The notes under the pieces: generated by a model
Seen by the model: the letters and a program-made list of their open reading frames with translations, nothing else
Database searches by the model: none
What the model was told of the DNA's origin: nothing
Made by a program: the position numbers and the translations under genes
Part shown: piece by piece, positions 53,339 to 64,000 of the stretch
Layout: each line of letters begins with the position of its first letter
How positions within the stretch are numbered: the first letter of the stretch is position 1
NCBI GenBank assembly: GCA_032207245.1
Contig: CM063509.1
Span: forward strand, 98,778,412 to 98,842,411
DNA length: 64,000 nucleotides
Direction: 5' to 3'
Origin: Pardosa pseudoannulata
Lineage: Eukaryota > Arthropoda > Arachnida > Araneae > Lycosidae

Positions 53339-56210
53339 TCAACTTGTTCTTACTTGTTTAAAATGTGTCTATATTATTGTACCAATTCCAAAATAAAATG
53401 TGGGAAGGCTCGGAAAAAATTATGGAAGCGTATGAGTATAAAGGAATATTGGAATTTAGGACCAATAAACAATAACCCTCACATTAAATTTTGATGCGTT
53501 AGATGTAGATTGATTTGAAATTTAATATAAAATTAAATTTACATGTTTGTGTTTTAGCAAAACTTTGTTATTATTCTGTTAATTGTAACTGTCAGTATAT
53601 TTTTTAAATAAATTTAGTATTGTTTAAAATGTGTCTATATTGTTATATCAATTAAAAAATAAAATATGAAAAGATTCGGAAAAATTATGGAAGCGTAGTA
53701 GCACAAAGGAATGTTGAAATTTTCGGCCAAAAACAATAACCTTTGCATTAAAATTTGATGCGTTAGATCTAGATTAATTTGTAATTTAATATAAAAATAA
53801 ATTTACATGTTTGTCTGCGTTTTAGCAAAATCTTGTTATTATTCTGTTAATTGTAACTGGCAATATATTTTCTAATAAATTTAGTATTGTTTAAAATGTG
53901 TCTATATTGTTATATCAATTAAAAATAAAAAGTGGAAAGGTTCGGGAAAAATTATGGAAGCGTAGTACTCTAAAAGAATTTTGAAATTTTCGGCCAAAAA
54001 CAATAACCCTCGCATTAAATTTTGATGCTTTAGATGTAGATTAATTTGAAATTTAATATAAAAATAAATTTACTTGTTTGTCTGCATTTAGCAAAACCTT
54101 CTTACAATTCTGTTAATTGTAACTGCCAGTATATTTTTCTAATTAATTTAGTATTGTTTAAAATGTGTCTATATTATTGTACCAATTCCAAAATAAAATG
54201 TGTGAAGGTTCGGAAAAAATTATGGAAGCGTAGTAGCATAAAGGAATATTGAAATTTTCGGCCAAAAACAATAACCCTCGCATTAAATTTTGATGCGTTA
54301 GATGTAGAGTAATATGAAATTTAATATAAAAATAAATTTACATGTTTGTGTTTTAGCAAAACCTTGTTATTATTTTGTTAATTGTAACTGTCAGCATATT
54401 TTTCTAATTAATGTAATACTGTTTAATATGTGTCTATATTGTTATATCGATTAAAAATAAAATGTGGAAAGTTTCAGAAAAATTTATGGAAGCGTAGTAG
54501 CATAAAGGAATTTTGAAATTTTCAGCCAAAAACAATAACCCTCGCATTAAATTTTGATGAGTAAGATGTAGATTAATTTGAAATTTAATATAAAAATAAA
54601 TTTACATGTTTGTCTCCGTTTTAGCAAAATCTTGTTATTATTCTGTTAATTGTAACTGTCAGTATATTTTTCTAATTAACTTAATATTGTTTAATATGTG
54701 TCTATATTGTTATATCAATTAAAAAATAAAATGTGGAAAGGTTCGGAAAAATTATGGAAGCGTAGTAGTGAAAAGGAATGTTGGAATTTTCGGCCCAAAA
54801 CAAAAACCCTCGCATTAAATTTTGATGCGTTGGATGTAGATTAATTTGAAATTTAATATAAAAATAAATTTACATGTTTGTCTGCGTTTTAGCCAAACCT
54901 TATTTTTATTCTGTTAATTGTAACTGATATATTTTTCTAGTTAATTTAATACTGCTTAATATGTGTCTATATTGTTATATCAATTAAAAAATAAAATGTG
55001 GAAAGGTTAGGAAAAAATTATGGAAGCGTTGTAGCATAAAGGATTGTTGGAATTTTACAAAAACAATAACCCACGCATTAAATTTGATGCGTTAGATGTA
55101 GATTAATTGAAATTTAATATAAAAATAAATTTACATGTATGTGATGTTATGGCAAAATCCGGTTATTAGTCTGTTAATTGTAACTGTCATATATTTTCTA
55201 ATAAATATTGTTTAATATGTGTCTATATTGTTATATCAATTAAAAAATAAAATGTGGAAAGGTTCGGAAAAATTATGGAAGCGTAGTAGTGAAAAGGAAT
55301 GTTGGAATTTTCGGCCCAAAACAAAAACCCTCGCATTAAATTTTGATGCGTTGGATGTAGATTAATTTGAAATTTAATATAAAAATAAATTTACTTGTTT
55401 GTCTGCGTTTTAGCCAAACCTTATTTTTATTCTGTTAATTGTAACTGTCAGTATATTTTTCTAATAATTTATATTGTTTAAAATGTGTCTATATTATTGT
55501 ATCAATTAAAAAATAAAATGTGGAAAGGTTCGGAAAAATTATGGAAGCGTAGTAGTGAAAAGGAATGTTGGAATTTTCGGCCCAAAACAAAAACCCTCGC
55601 ATTAAATTTTGATGCGTTGGATGTAGATTAATTTGAAATTTAATATAAAAATAAATTTACATGTTTGTCTGCGTTTTAGCCAAACCTTATTTTTATTCTG
55701 TTAATTGTAACTGATATATTTTTCTAGTTAATTTAATACTGCTTAATATGTGTCTATATTGTTATATCAATTAAAAAATAAAATGTGGAAAGGTTAGGAA
55801 AAAATTATGGAAGCGTTGTAGCATAAAGGATTTGAAATTTTCGCCAAAACAATAACCCTCGCATTAAATTTTGATGCGGATGTAGATTAATTTGAAATTT
55901 AATATAAATATTTACATGTTTGTCTAATTTAGCAAAATTATTATTGTTAATTGTAACTGTCATATTTTTCTAATTAAATTGTATTGTTTAATATGTGTCT
56001 ATATTATTATACCATTAATAATGTGGAAGGTTCGGAAAAATTATGGAAGCGTAGTAGCATAAAGGAATATTGAAATTTTTTAAAAAAAACCCTCGCATTA
56101 AATTTTTGCGTTGTAGAGTAATTGAATTTAATTAAAATAAATTTACATGTTTGTATGTTAGCAAAATTATTCTGTTAATTATGATATATTTTTAATATGT
56201 TTTAATTATA
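53339..56210. repeat. Satellite array, ~267-bp unit, ~11 copies
   Basis: Unit landmarks: TTTAAAATGTGTCTATATTG, AAAATTATGGAAGCGTAGTA, CAATAACCCTCGCATTAAAT, GATGCGTTAGATGTAGATTA and ATTCTGTTAATTGTAACTGT. Spacing is 255-270 bp. A ~527-bp segment recurs (starting near 54697 and again near 55483), a local dimer-scale duplication. From about 55.8 kb to the end the units carry many short gaps. Confidence 0.92.
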
Positions 56211-56369
56211 ATTATGTAGATTAAAAAATTTTCATAGTATTACGTTTAATGCATAATTGCTATAGGTAATTTTATTGACATCATTTGGATTTATCATTCG
56301 AGGTAGTCCATTTAAAGTTTATGTGCTGTATACTATCATATGAAGTGATATATGAAACTGGACCATATG
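56211..56369. other. Junction between two satellites
   Basis: AT-rich unique sequence linking the 267-bp and 162-bp arrays. Confidence 0.4.
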
Positions 56370-59098
56370 TTAGTACTCCTGTAGAACTGTATGTAATGGG
56401 ATGTAGGTGTTATGCTTAAATTTTAAGATATTATGATGCTAAAGAATAATCTCGATAGTATTCCGAATATTTACAAAAGGAAAAACACGTTGTTAATTTG
56501 TACTCCTGTTCAGTTTTGAACTGTATGTAATGGGATGTAGGTGTTATGCTTAAATTTTAAGATATTCTTACCTTCAGCTTTGAATAATTTTCTCTCGTAG
56601 GTCCACGTCCGTTTCGAATTTTACAAAAGGAAAAACACGTTGTTATGTTGTACACTCCTGTTCAGTTTTAAACTGTATGTAATGGATGTAGGATGTTAGC
56701 TTAAATTTTAAGATATTCTTACCTAGATGCGGATGCTTTAAAGAATAAATTTTCTCTCGAATTAGGTCCACGTCCGTTTCGAATTTACAAAAATAAAACA
56801 AGTTGTTAAGTTGTACTCCTGTTCAGTTTTGAACTGTTAAGTAATGGGATTGTAGGTGTTAGCTAAATTTTAAAGATATCATTCCCTAGATGCGGATGCA
56901 TAAAAGAATAATTTTTCTCTCGATAGGTCCACGTCCGTTCCGAAATTTTACAAAAGAAAAACACGTTGTTAAGTTTGTAACTCCTGTTCAGTTTTGAATG
57001 TATGTAATGGATGTAGGTGTTATGCTTAAATTTTAAGAATATTCTTACCTAGATGCGGATGCAGTTTTAAAGAATAATTTTCTCTCGATTAGGGTCCACT
57101 GTTTCGAATTTTACAAAAGGAAAAAAAAACACGTTGTTAAGTTGTACACCTGTTCAGTTTTGAAACTGTATGTAATGATGTAGGTGTTATTAAATAGTAA
57201 GATATTTTCATACCTAGAGGATGCTTTTAAAGAATAATTTTCTCTTCGATTAGGTCCAATTCCGTTTCGAAATTATTACAAAAGGAAAAAAACGTATTGT
57301 TAAGTGTGACTCATGTTCAGTTTTGAACTGTATGTAATGGGTTGTAGGTGTTATGCTTAAATTTTAAGATTTTTCCATAGACAATTAGCGGATGCTTTAA
57401 AGAATAATTTCTCTCGATTAGGTCATCCGTTTTCGAATTTTACAAAGAAGGAAAAACACGTTTGTTAAGGTTGTACTCCTGTTCAGTTTTGAACTGTATG
57501 TAATGGGATGTAGGTGTTATTGCTTAAATTTTAAAGATATTCTTACCTAGATGCGGATGCTTTAAAGAATAATTTTCTCTCGATTAGGTCCACGTCCGTT
57601 TCGAATTTTACAAAAGGAAAAACAAGTTGTTTAAGTTGTACTCCTGTTCAGTTTTGAACTGTAAGTAATGGGATGTAGGTGTTATGCTTAAATTTTAAGA
57701 TATTCATACCTAGATGCGGATGCTTTAAAAGAATTAAATTTTCTCTCGATTAGGTCCACGTCCGTCCGAATTTTACAAAAGGAAAAACACGTTGTTAGGT
57801 TGTACTCCTGTTCAGTTTTGAACTGTATGTAATGGGATGTAGGTGTTATGCTTAAATTTTAAGATATTCTTACCTAGATGCGGATGCTTTAAAGAATAAT
57901 TTTCTCTCGATTAGGTCCACGTCCGTTCGAATTTTACAAAAGGAAAAACACGTTGTTAAGTTGTACTCCTGTTCAGTTTTGAACTGTATGTAATGTGATG
58001 TAGGTGTTATGCTTAAATATTTAAGATATTCATACTAGATGCGGATGCTTTAAAGAAATAATTTTCTCTCGATTAGGTCCACGTCCGTTTCGAATTTACA
58101 AAAGGAAAAACACGTTGTTAGGTTGTACTCCTGTTCAGTTTTGAACTGTATGTAATGGGATGTAGGTGTTATGCTTAAATTTTAAGATATTCATATCTAG
58201 ATGCGGATGCTTTAAAGAATAATTTTCTCTCGATTAGGTCCACGTCCGTTTCGAATTTTACAAAAGGAAAAACAAGTTGTTAAGTGTACTCCTGTTTCAG
58301 TTTTGAACTGTATTTAATTGGGAATGTAGGTGTTATGCTTAAAGTTTAAGATATTCATACCTAGATGCGGATGCTTTAAAGAATAATTTTCTTCTCTCGA
58401 TTAAGGTCCACGTCCGTTTCGAATTTTACAAAAGAAAAAACACGTTGTTAAGTTGTACTCCTGTTCAGATTTTGAACTGTATGTAATGGGATGTAGTGTT
58501 ATGCTTAAATTTTAAGATATTCATACCTAGATGCAGATGCTTTAAAGAATAATTTTCTCTCGATTAGGTTCACGGTCCGTTTCGAATTTTACAAAAGGAA
58601 AAAACACGTTGTTAGGTTGTACTCCTGTTCAGTTTTGAACTGTATGTAATGGGATGTAGGTGTTATGCTTAAATTTTAAGATATTCATATCTAGATGCGG
58701 ATGCTTTAAAGAATAATTTTCTCTCGATTAGGTCCACGTCCGTTTCGAATTTTACAAAAGGAAAAACACGTTGTTAAGTTGTACTCCTGTTCAGTTTTGA
58801 ACTGTATGTAATGTGATGTAGGTGTTATGCTTAAATTTTAAGATATTCATACTTAGATGCGGATGCTTTAAAGAATAATTTTCTCTCGATTAGGTCCACG
58901 TCCGTTTCGAATTTTACAAAAGGAAAAACACGTTGTTAAGTTGTACTCCTGTTCAGTTTTGAACTGTATGTAATGGGATGTAGGTGTTATGCTTAAATTT
59001 TAAGATATTCATACCTAGATGCGGATGCTTTAAAGAATAATTTTCTCTCGATTAGGTCCACGTCCGTTTCGAATTTTACAAAAGGAAAAACACGTTGC
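56370..59098. repeat. Satellite array, ~162-bp unit, ~17 copies
   Basis: Each unit reads GTTGTACTCCTGTTCAGTTT, TGAACTGTATGTAATGGGAT, GTAGGTGTTATGCTTAAATT, CTAGATGCGGATGCTTTAAA, TTTTCTCTCGATTAGGTCCA and CGTCCGTTTCGAATTTTAC, then GGAAAAACACG. CAGTTTTGAACTG forms a small inverted repeat in every unit. Units to the right of about 57.5 kb are nearly identical. Those at 56.4-57.5 kb differ by many 1-5 base indels. Confidence 0.93.
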
Positions 59099-59889
59099 AT
59101 GATTCTGTTTTTAAAATTCAGGCAGAAGTCAGCCACTTTAAAAAAGAAAAATTGGCGACAAAAAAATGAAAGAAGAAAAAAAAACATAATCGTCGACTTG
59201 GCGTCGACGGAGTTTACTAAACCCTGCACGTGAAAAGAGCATGCAAATATATACCGTCTTGAATAAATCTTTTTAGACAGGGCGCAGCTAAGGTGCACAC
59301 ACCCATAAGTAAATAATTTACCCTCCCCCTTATAAAATCCCCTCAAATAAAATAATCTGTCCTCCTATAGGCAATAAGGATGACGCCGGTGTGCCTATGT
59401 TTTTGTACTTTTGATTTTATTTTTTTCAACAAGAAGTAAAAGATGTTACCCTCCCGATTTTTGTATCGACATGCACATAGTAAAAGAAAGCGCCAGGCGC
59501 CAGATTTGATACATTTCAACCACGCCTTCGTAGACGAATTTCTGAGGCGTCTGGGAGTTTTTAAGATGGAAAAAATAAATATATATTAAGTGAAAGAAAA
59601 AGAATGTGATATAAAATAATAATATATCTCTATATGAAGCGGTGTTAATATGAAAGGGGGGTATAATCCTTTTGCGAAGCCTACGCAACGGTTAAGCAAG
59701 GTCGTAAAATAGACTAGGTCGTAAAATGCTGAACTGGTTCAAAAATCTTCCATGTCTGACCACGCGTGGTAAATGCAAATTTATTGATATATCTTGGTAG
59801 GCTTTTTTTTTCTTGATGGTTCAAGAGATTATTCTGAAGATATGTCGTTTCGTTTGGTTTTAATGTATCTTGACGTTTTATTCCTGTTT
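59099..59889. other. Spacer between satellites
   Basis: Mixed DNA with a CGTCGACTTGGCGTCGACGG inverted-repeat stretch near 59191-59210. Antisense frames 58993-59346 and 59446-59688 carry no recognised domain, and the first runs into the satellite. Confidence 0.4.
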
Positions 59890-60470
59890 TCTTATTGCTT
59901 GTTAAATTGGCTGTATGACACTTTTGACTACATGCATTCCTGCAGACTGAGAGTTTTAGGCAGTGTTGTTGAAAATCTTATTTTGTTTTCTATCTGTAAC
60001 GGAACCTACAGGTCAGTTACCGAACTTCCGTTCGAACACCGACTGAGTCATGTGACCAGAGTCGATTGCTCATTGCTTGTTAAATTGACTGTATGTATCA
60101 CTGAAGACTGAAATTTCTGGGTAGTGTTGGTGAAAATCTAATTTTTTTTCAATCTGTAACGAACCCTATAAGTCACTTACCGAACTTCCGTTTGAACACG
60201 GACTGGGTCAAGTGACCAGAATTGGTTGCTTATTGCTTGTTAAATTCACTGTATGTATCCCTGAAGACTGAAATTTCTGGGCAGTGTTGGTAAAAATCTT
60301 ATTTTTGTCTCAATCTGTAACGGACCTTGCAAGTGAAGTACCGAACTTCCGTTCGAACATCGACTGAGTCACGTGACCAGAGTCAGTTGCTTATTGCTTG
60401 TTAAATTAACTGAAGGACACTTTTAACTGTATGTATCCCTACAGAGTGAAAGTTTTGGGCAGTGTTAATG

Positions 60471-60504
<34 letters not shown>

Positions 60505-61262
60505 TCAATTTAAAACGGACCCTCTAAGTCATTTACCGAACTTCTGTTCGAACACCGATTGACTCATGTGACCAGAGTCGGTTGCTTGTTAAATTGGCTG
60601 CATGATACTTTTGACTGTATGTATCTCTACAGACTGAGAGTTTGGGGATGGTGTTGGTCAAAATCTTAATTTTTTTCAATTTGTAGCGAACCCTATAAGT
60701 CATTTACCAAACTTCCGTTCGAACACCGACTGAGTCATGTGACCGGAGTCAGTTGCTCATTGCTTGTTAAATTGACTGTATATATCCCTGCAGACTGAGA
60801 TTTCTGGGCAATGTTAGTGAAAATCTATAATTTTTTTCAATTTGTAACGGACCCTATAAGTCATTTACCAAACTTCCGTTCGAACACCGATTGACTCATG
60901 TGACCAGAGTCGGTTGCTTGTTAAATTGGCTGCATAATACTTTTGACTGTATGTATCCCTGCAGACTGAGAGTTTGGGAGGGGGGGGTGTTGGTCAAAAT
61001 CTTAATTTTTTTTCAATTTGTAACGGACCCTATAAGTTATTTACCAAACTTCCGTTCGAACACCGATTGAGTCATGTGACCAGAGTCGGTTGCTTGTTAA
61101 ATTGGCTGCATGATACTTTTGACTGTATGTATCCCTGGAGACTGAGAGTTTGGGGTGGTATTGGTCAAAATCTTAATTTTTTTTCGATCTTTAACGGACC
61201 CTATAAGTCAAGTACCGAACTTCCGTTGGAACACCGACTGAGTCGTGGGAACAGAGTCGTTA
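59890..61262. repeat. Tandem array, 160-190-bp unit, 8 copies
   Basis: Units contain GCTTGTTAAATTGGCTG, a TTTTGACTGTATGTATCCCT-like word, GAGAGTTT(T/G)GGG, ACGGACCCTATAAGTCATTT, CGAACTTCCGTTCGAACACC and GACTGAGTCATGTGACCAGA. The CGAACTTCC landmark recurs about every 160-190 bp from 60024 to 61216. Length varies through optional ATGATACTTTTGACTG blocks and T runs (T~27 at 60477-60503). Frames 59794-60111 and 60974-61336 are array translations. Confidence 0.9.
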
Positions 61263-61441
61263 GGGAGAGCAAAAGTGATGTGCTGATAGATTCGTTGCTG
61301 TACAGCCGTTATGTATTTTGTTTCATTGTGTTTTAAATGTTTCTTAATGTATTTTATTAATAAACGTGTGGTAAAGCAAATCGATGTCTGAGATGATAGA
61401 TAGATGCTCCGAGATTTTGTAATGTTTTATAAACTACAAAA

Positions 61442-61476
<35 letters not shown>

Positions 61477-61789
61477 CAAGTTTGTGAATTTAAACCGGAT
61501 TTGTTATTATTTATTTTATTTTATTTTTTTTTTTTACAAATTGAACACTATAAATGATTAGTTTGTAAATAAGTTAAAGTTAAGAATAATTAAGAAATGA
61601 CGCATTATTCGGGATAGTTCGAGCAATGCCGAGCTATGCAGCCATCTCGGATGCTTATCCGGGTACTAGGCTATTTAATTAAAATATAATGAGTAATATA
61701 CTTTAAAGAATTGTAATAAGAATTTGGAAAATTTGGAAGCTCTTACTTTAAAACTCAATGGATTCTCAAAATATTTACTTTAAAAATAA
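61263..61789. other. Spacer between satellites
   Basis: Contains T-rich runs at about 61447-61473 and 61510-61535. An AATAAA at 61359 has no gene upstream to serve. A CTCGGATGCTTATCCGGGTA stretch near 61645 is unique. Confidence 0.4.
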
Positions 61790-63470
61790 TTTGAAGGGTA
61801 AGGTGCCCCTTGAAAATCTACTTTTCTAAATTGCTATCTATTAAATTTCCTAAAGCATTCATTACGGCACCATAACCTTGTAGAATTATGTTAAACTATA
61901 ACAAGTGTGAGTAAGGTTTTATAGCTGTACCGACTAGGATTTAATCCATTATTTTTAAAGCTTTAAAATTTTAATTAATTGAAAACACAATCAGACTTTA
62001 CTTTCTGGAATATGTTTTAAATTACGTGCTAAATTACTAAAAAATTACAATTTTTGCTTTAAAATTTAAAAAAAAATGTAAAGGATTCTGTATAAAAAGT
62101 GTCTTTTCTCATTTAAAATCTGTCTTTCTGAAATGGACTTTTCTTAAATTACCCAAAATATTCTCTACGGCATAATAACCTTGTAGAATGATGTTAATCA
62201 ATTAACAAGTGTGAAGTAAAGTTTTATAGATGCACCAACTAGGATTTAATCCATTATTTTTAAAGCTTTAAAACTTTAATTAACTGAACAGTACAATCAG
62301 ATTTTACCTTCTTGAATATGTTTTAAATTACGTGCTAAATTACTAAAAAATTACAATTTTTACTTTAAAATTTAAAATGTACAAAAAGGAAAAAATGAAA
62401 GGGTATTGTGTCTCATTTAACATCTGTCTTTCTAGAAAGGTAAAGTTAAATTACCCAAAACATTCTCTACGGTAACATAACCTTGTAAAATGATCTTAAT
62501 CAATTAACAAGTGTGAAGTAAAGTTTTATAGATGCACCAATTGGGATTTAATCCTTTATTTTTGAAGCTTTAAAATTTTAATTAATTAATTTGACAGTAA
62601 AATCAGACTTTACTTTATATGTTTCAAATTATATACTAAATTACTAAAAAATTATAATTTTTACTTTAAAAATTAAAATGTAAAGAAACAATGAAAGGGT
62701 ACTATGTTTCATTTAAAATCTGTCTTTCTAAAAAGGTCTTTAGTTAAATTACCTAAAACATTCTCTACGGCAACATAACCTTGTAGAATGATGTTAAACA
62801 ATTAACAAGTGTGACGTAAAGTTTTATAGATGCACCAACTGGAATTTAATCCATTATTTTTAAATCTTTAAAATTTTAATCAAATGGACAATACAATCAA
62901 GATTTACTTTATTGAACAGGTATAAAATCAGATGCTAATTTACAAAAGGAATTGCAATTTTTGTGCTACAATTTAAAATGTAAAAATAAATATGAAATGA
63001 TACTGGTCTCATTTAAAATCTATCTTTTTAAGAATGCCTTTTATTAAATAACCCCAAAACATTCTTTACGGCAACATAACCTTGTAGAATGATGTTAAAC
63101 AATTAACTAGTGTGACGTAAAGTTTTATAGATGCACCAACTGAAATTTATTCTATTATTTTTAAAGCTTTAAAATTTTAATCAAATGGACAGTACAATCA
63201 GGATTTAATTTATTGAACAGGTATAAAATCAGATGCTAATTTACAAAAGGAATTCCAATTTTTGTGCTACAATTTAAAATGTAAAAACAAATCTGAAAGG
63301 ATACTGTATCTCATTTAAAATCTATCTTTTTAAAAACACCTTTTATTAAATAACCCTAAAACATTCTTTACGGCGACATAACCTTGTAGAATGATGTTAA
63401 ACATCCAAGTGTGAAGTAACGTTTTATTAGTTGCTCCGACTGGGATTTAATCCATTATTCGTTAAACTTA
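61790..63470. repeat. Satellite array, ~300-bp unit, 6 copies
   Basis: Landmark ACATAACCTTGTAGAATGAT (or variant) near 61871, 62173, 62475, 62774, 63074 and 63373, a period of about 300 bp. Other shared words are AGTTTTATAGATGCACCAAC, GGATTTAATCCATTATTTTT and CATTTAAAATCTGTCTTTCT. Units appear about 85-92% alike. Confidence 0.9.
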
Positions 63471-64000
63471 GGTGTGGCCAAATGCTTAATGGATCGTAGT
63501 TGGCAATGAATGGTGATGTATAATCTTGTTATGACTCATATTTAAAAGCGTGTTATCATCGTGAAATAACTGTATCATTTTGTGGTTAAATATTACTGAG
63601 TTGTTATGCAAGAATCATAAGATTACAAACTTAATTACTTTCCATAATTGCAAAAAGAAAATTGTAAATAATAGGTTGATCTAAAGAAAAAATTTCAAAT
63701 TTTTTAATTATATCACTCCTTTTTTGCAATAGGACTTTTACTTTTTTTAATCTGGGATTGGTATTTATCTACAACAATATGTTGGAAATTTCGCTTTTCT
63801 TGCAGTTGGAAGACGACATGGAAAATTTCATTTTTCACAAAGATGATCACAGCCCCATTGGCAATTAGAGGTTCGTAAATTGCTGAACAGAAAACTACCA
63901 CACCTTTCGATTGTCGTAGTTCAGCTGATAATTTGGTTTGGTTTGGTTTGGAACGATAGGGGAGACCGGGGCACCTTGGGACACTTTTCAGTTAAACATT
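63471..64000. other. Spacer at window end with (TTTGG)n run
   Basis: Unique AT-rich DNA, then TTTGGTTTGGTTTGGTTTGG near 63932-63951 and GGGGAGACCGGGGCACCTTG near 63960. The latter may be the start of another repeat that continues past the window. The antisense frame 63713-63901 has no recognised domain. Confidence 0.35.

Noticed and set aside
59794..61336. Possible coding repeats at 59794-60111 and 60974-61336
   Set aside because: Both follow an array whose unit length varies and is often not a multiple of three; the frame changes between units.
61359..61364. Polyadenylation signal AATAAA
   Set aside because: The hexamer is expected by chance in AT-rich DNA, and no terminal exon was found upstream.
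63932..63951. Another SINE tail ((TTTGG)n)
   Set aside because: Only the pentanucleotide run matches; the adjoining SINE body words are absent, so it may be a simple repeat.
32409..64000. Further chordin exons (CHRD domains) downstream
   Set aside because: I looked for the conserved CHRD pattern and CC.TCP vWC endings with flanking splice sites and found none. Very small exons could still be missed.

Overview
This is animal nuclear DNA: AT-rich, almost free of genes, and dominated by transposon remnants, microsatellites and long tandem arrays. The only host-gene coding sequence I can support is two small exons on the + strand (14227-14353 and 32337-32408). The first encodes the C-terminal half of a von Willebrand factor C (chordin CR) domain that closely resembles the first CR repeat of chordin / short gastrulation (Sog), the secreted BMP antagonist. 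The second encodes an acidic linker that joins it in the right splice phase. The window is therefore mostly intron: more than 14 kb upstream, one intron of 17,983 bp, and more than 31 kb downstream. Gene type, base composition and repeat types (tRNA-derived SINEs, hAT, piggyBac-like and Helitron-like elements) suggest an arthropod with large introns, perhaps a spider or other chelicerate. The taxon is inference.

Layout. 0.3-7.7 kb: a SINE with a 13-bp target duplication, a 94-bp minisatellite split by a TTAA-flanked MITE, a hAT transposase remnant, a MITE with long inverted ends, and a Helitron-like element. 8.1-10.9 kb: a satellite with a unit of about 360 bp. 11.2-12.9 kb: a hAT-derived element with a second hAT MITE nested in it. 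13.1-14.9 kb: two copies of a MITE family with 6-bp target duplications, one on each side of the first exon.

14.9-32.3 kb (intron): (TA)n tracts carrying a 423-433 bp element, SINEs, a hAT element inside a (TA)n tract, AT-rich arrays at 17.6, 23.6-26.2, 26.8-27.3 and 28.6-29.6 kb, and piggyBac-like elements. 32.7-35.1 kb: a cluster of three Helitron-like elements, one nested and two abutting. 35.2-46.5 kb: more TTAA MITEs, more copies of the 6-bp-TSD MITE, a three-level nest at 40.8-42.7 kb, and a small hAT element that keeps a BED-finger coding remnant.

46.7-63.5 kb: mainly long tandem arrays (units of about 200, 267, 162, 175 and 300 bp), with one more 6-bp-TSD MITE and Helitron fragments at 50.8-53.3 kb. 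Part of this stretch (about 55.8-57.5 kb) has an excess of small indels that looks like residual assembly error.

Most reading frames of 60-180 codons in the window are microsatellite or repeat translations with no recognisable protein. All boundaries were read by eye from terminal motifs and target duplications. No database search or alignment program was used.
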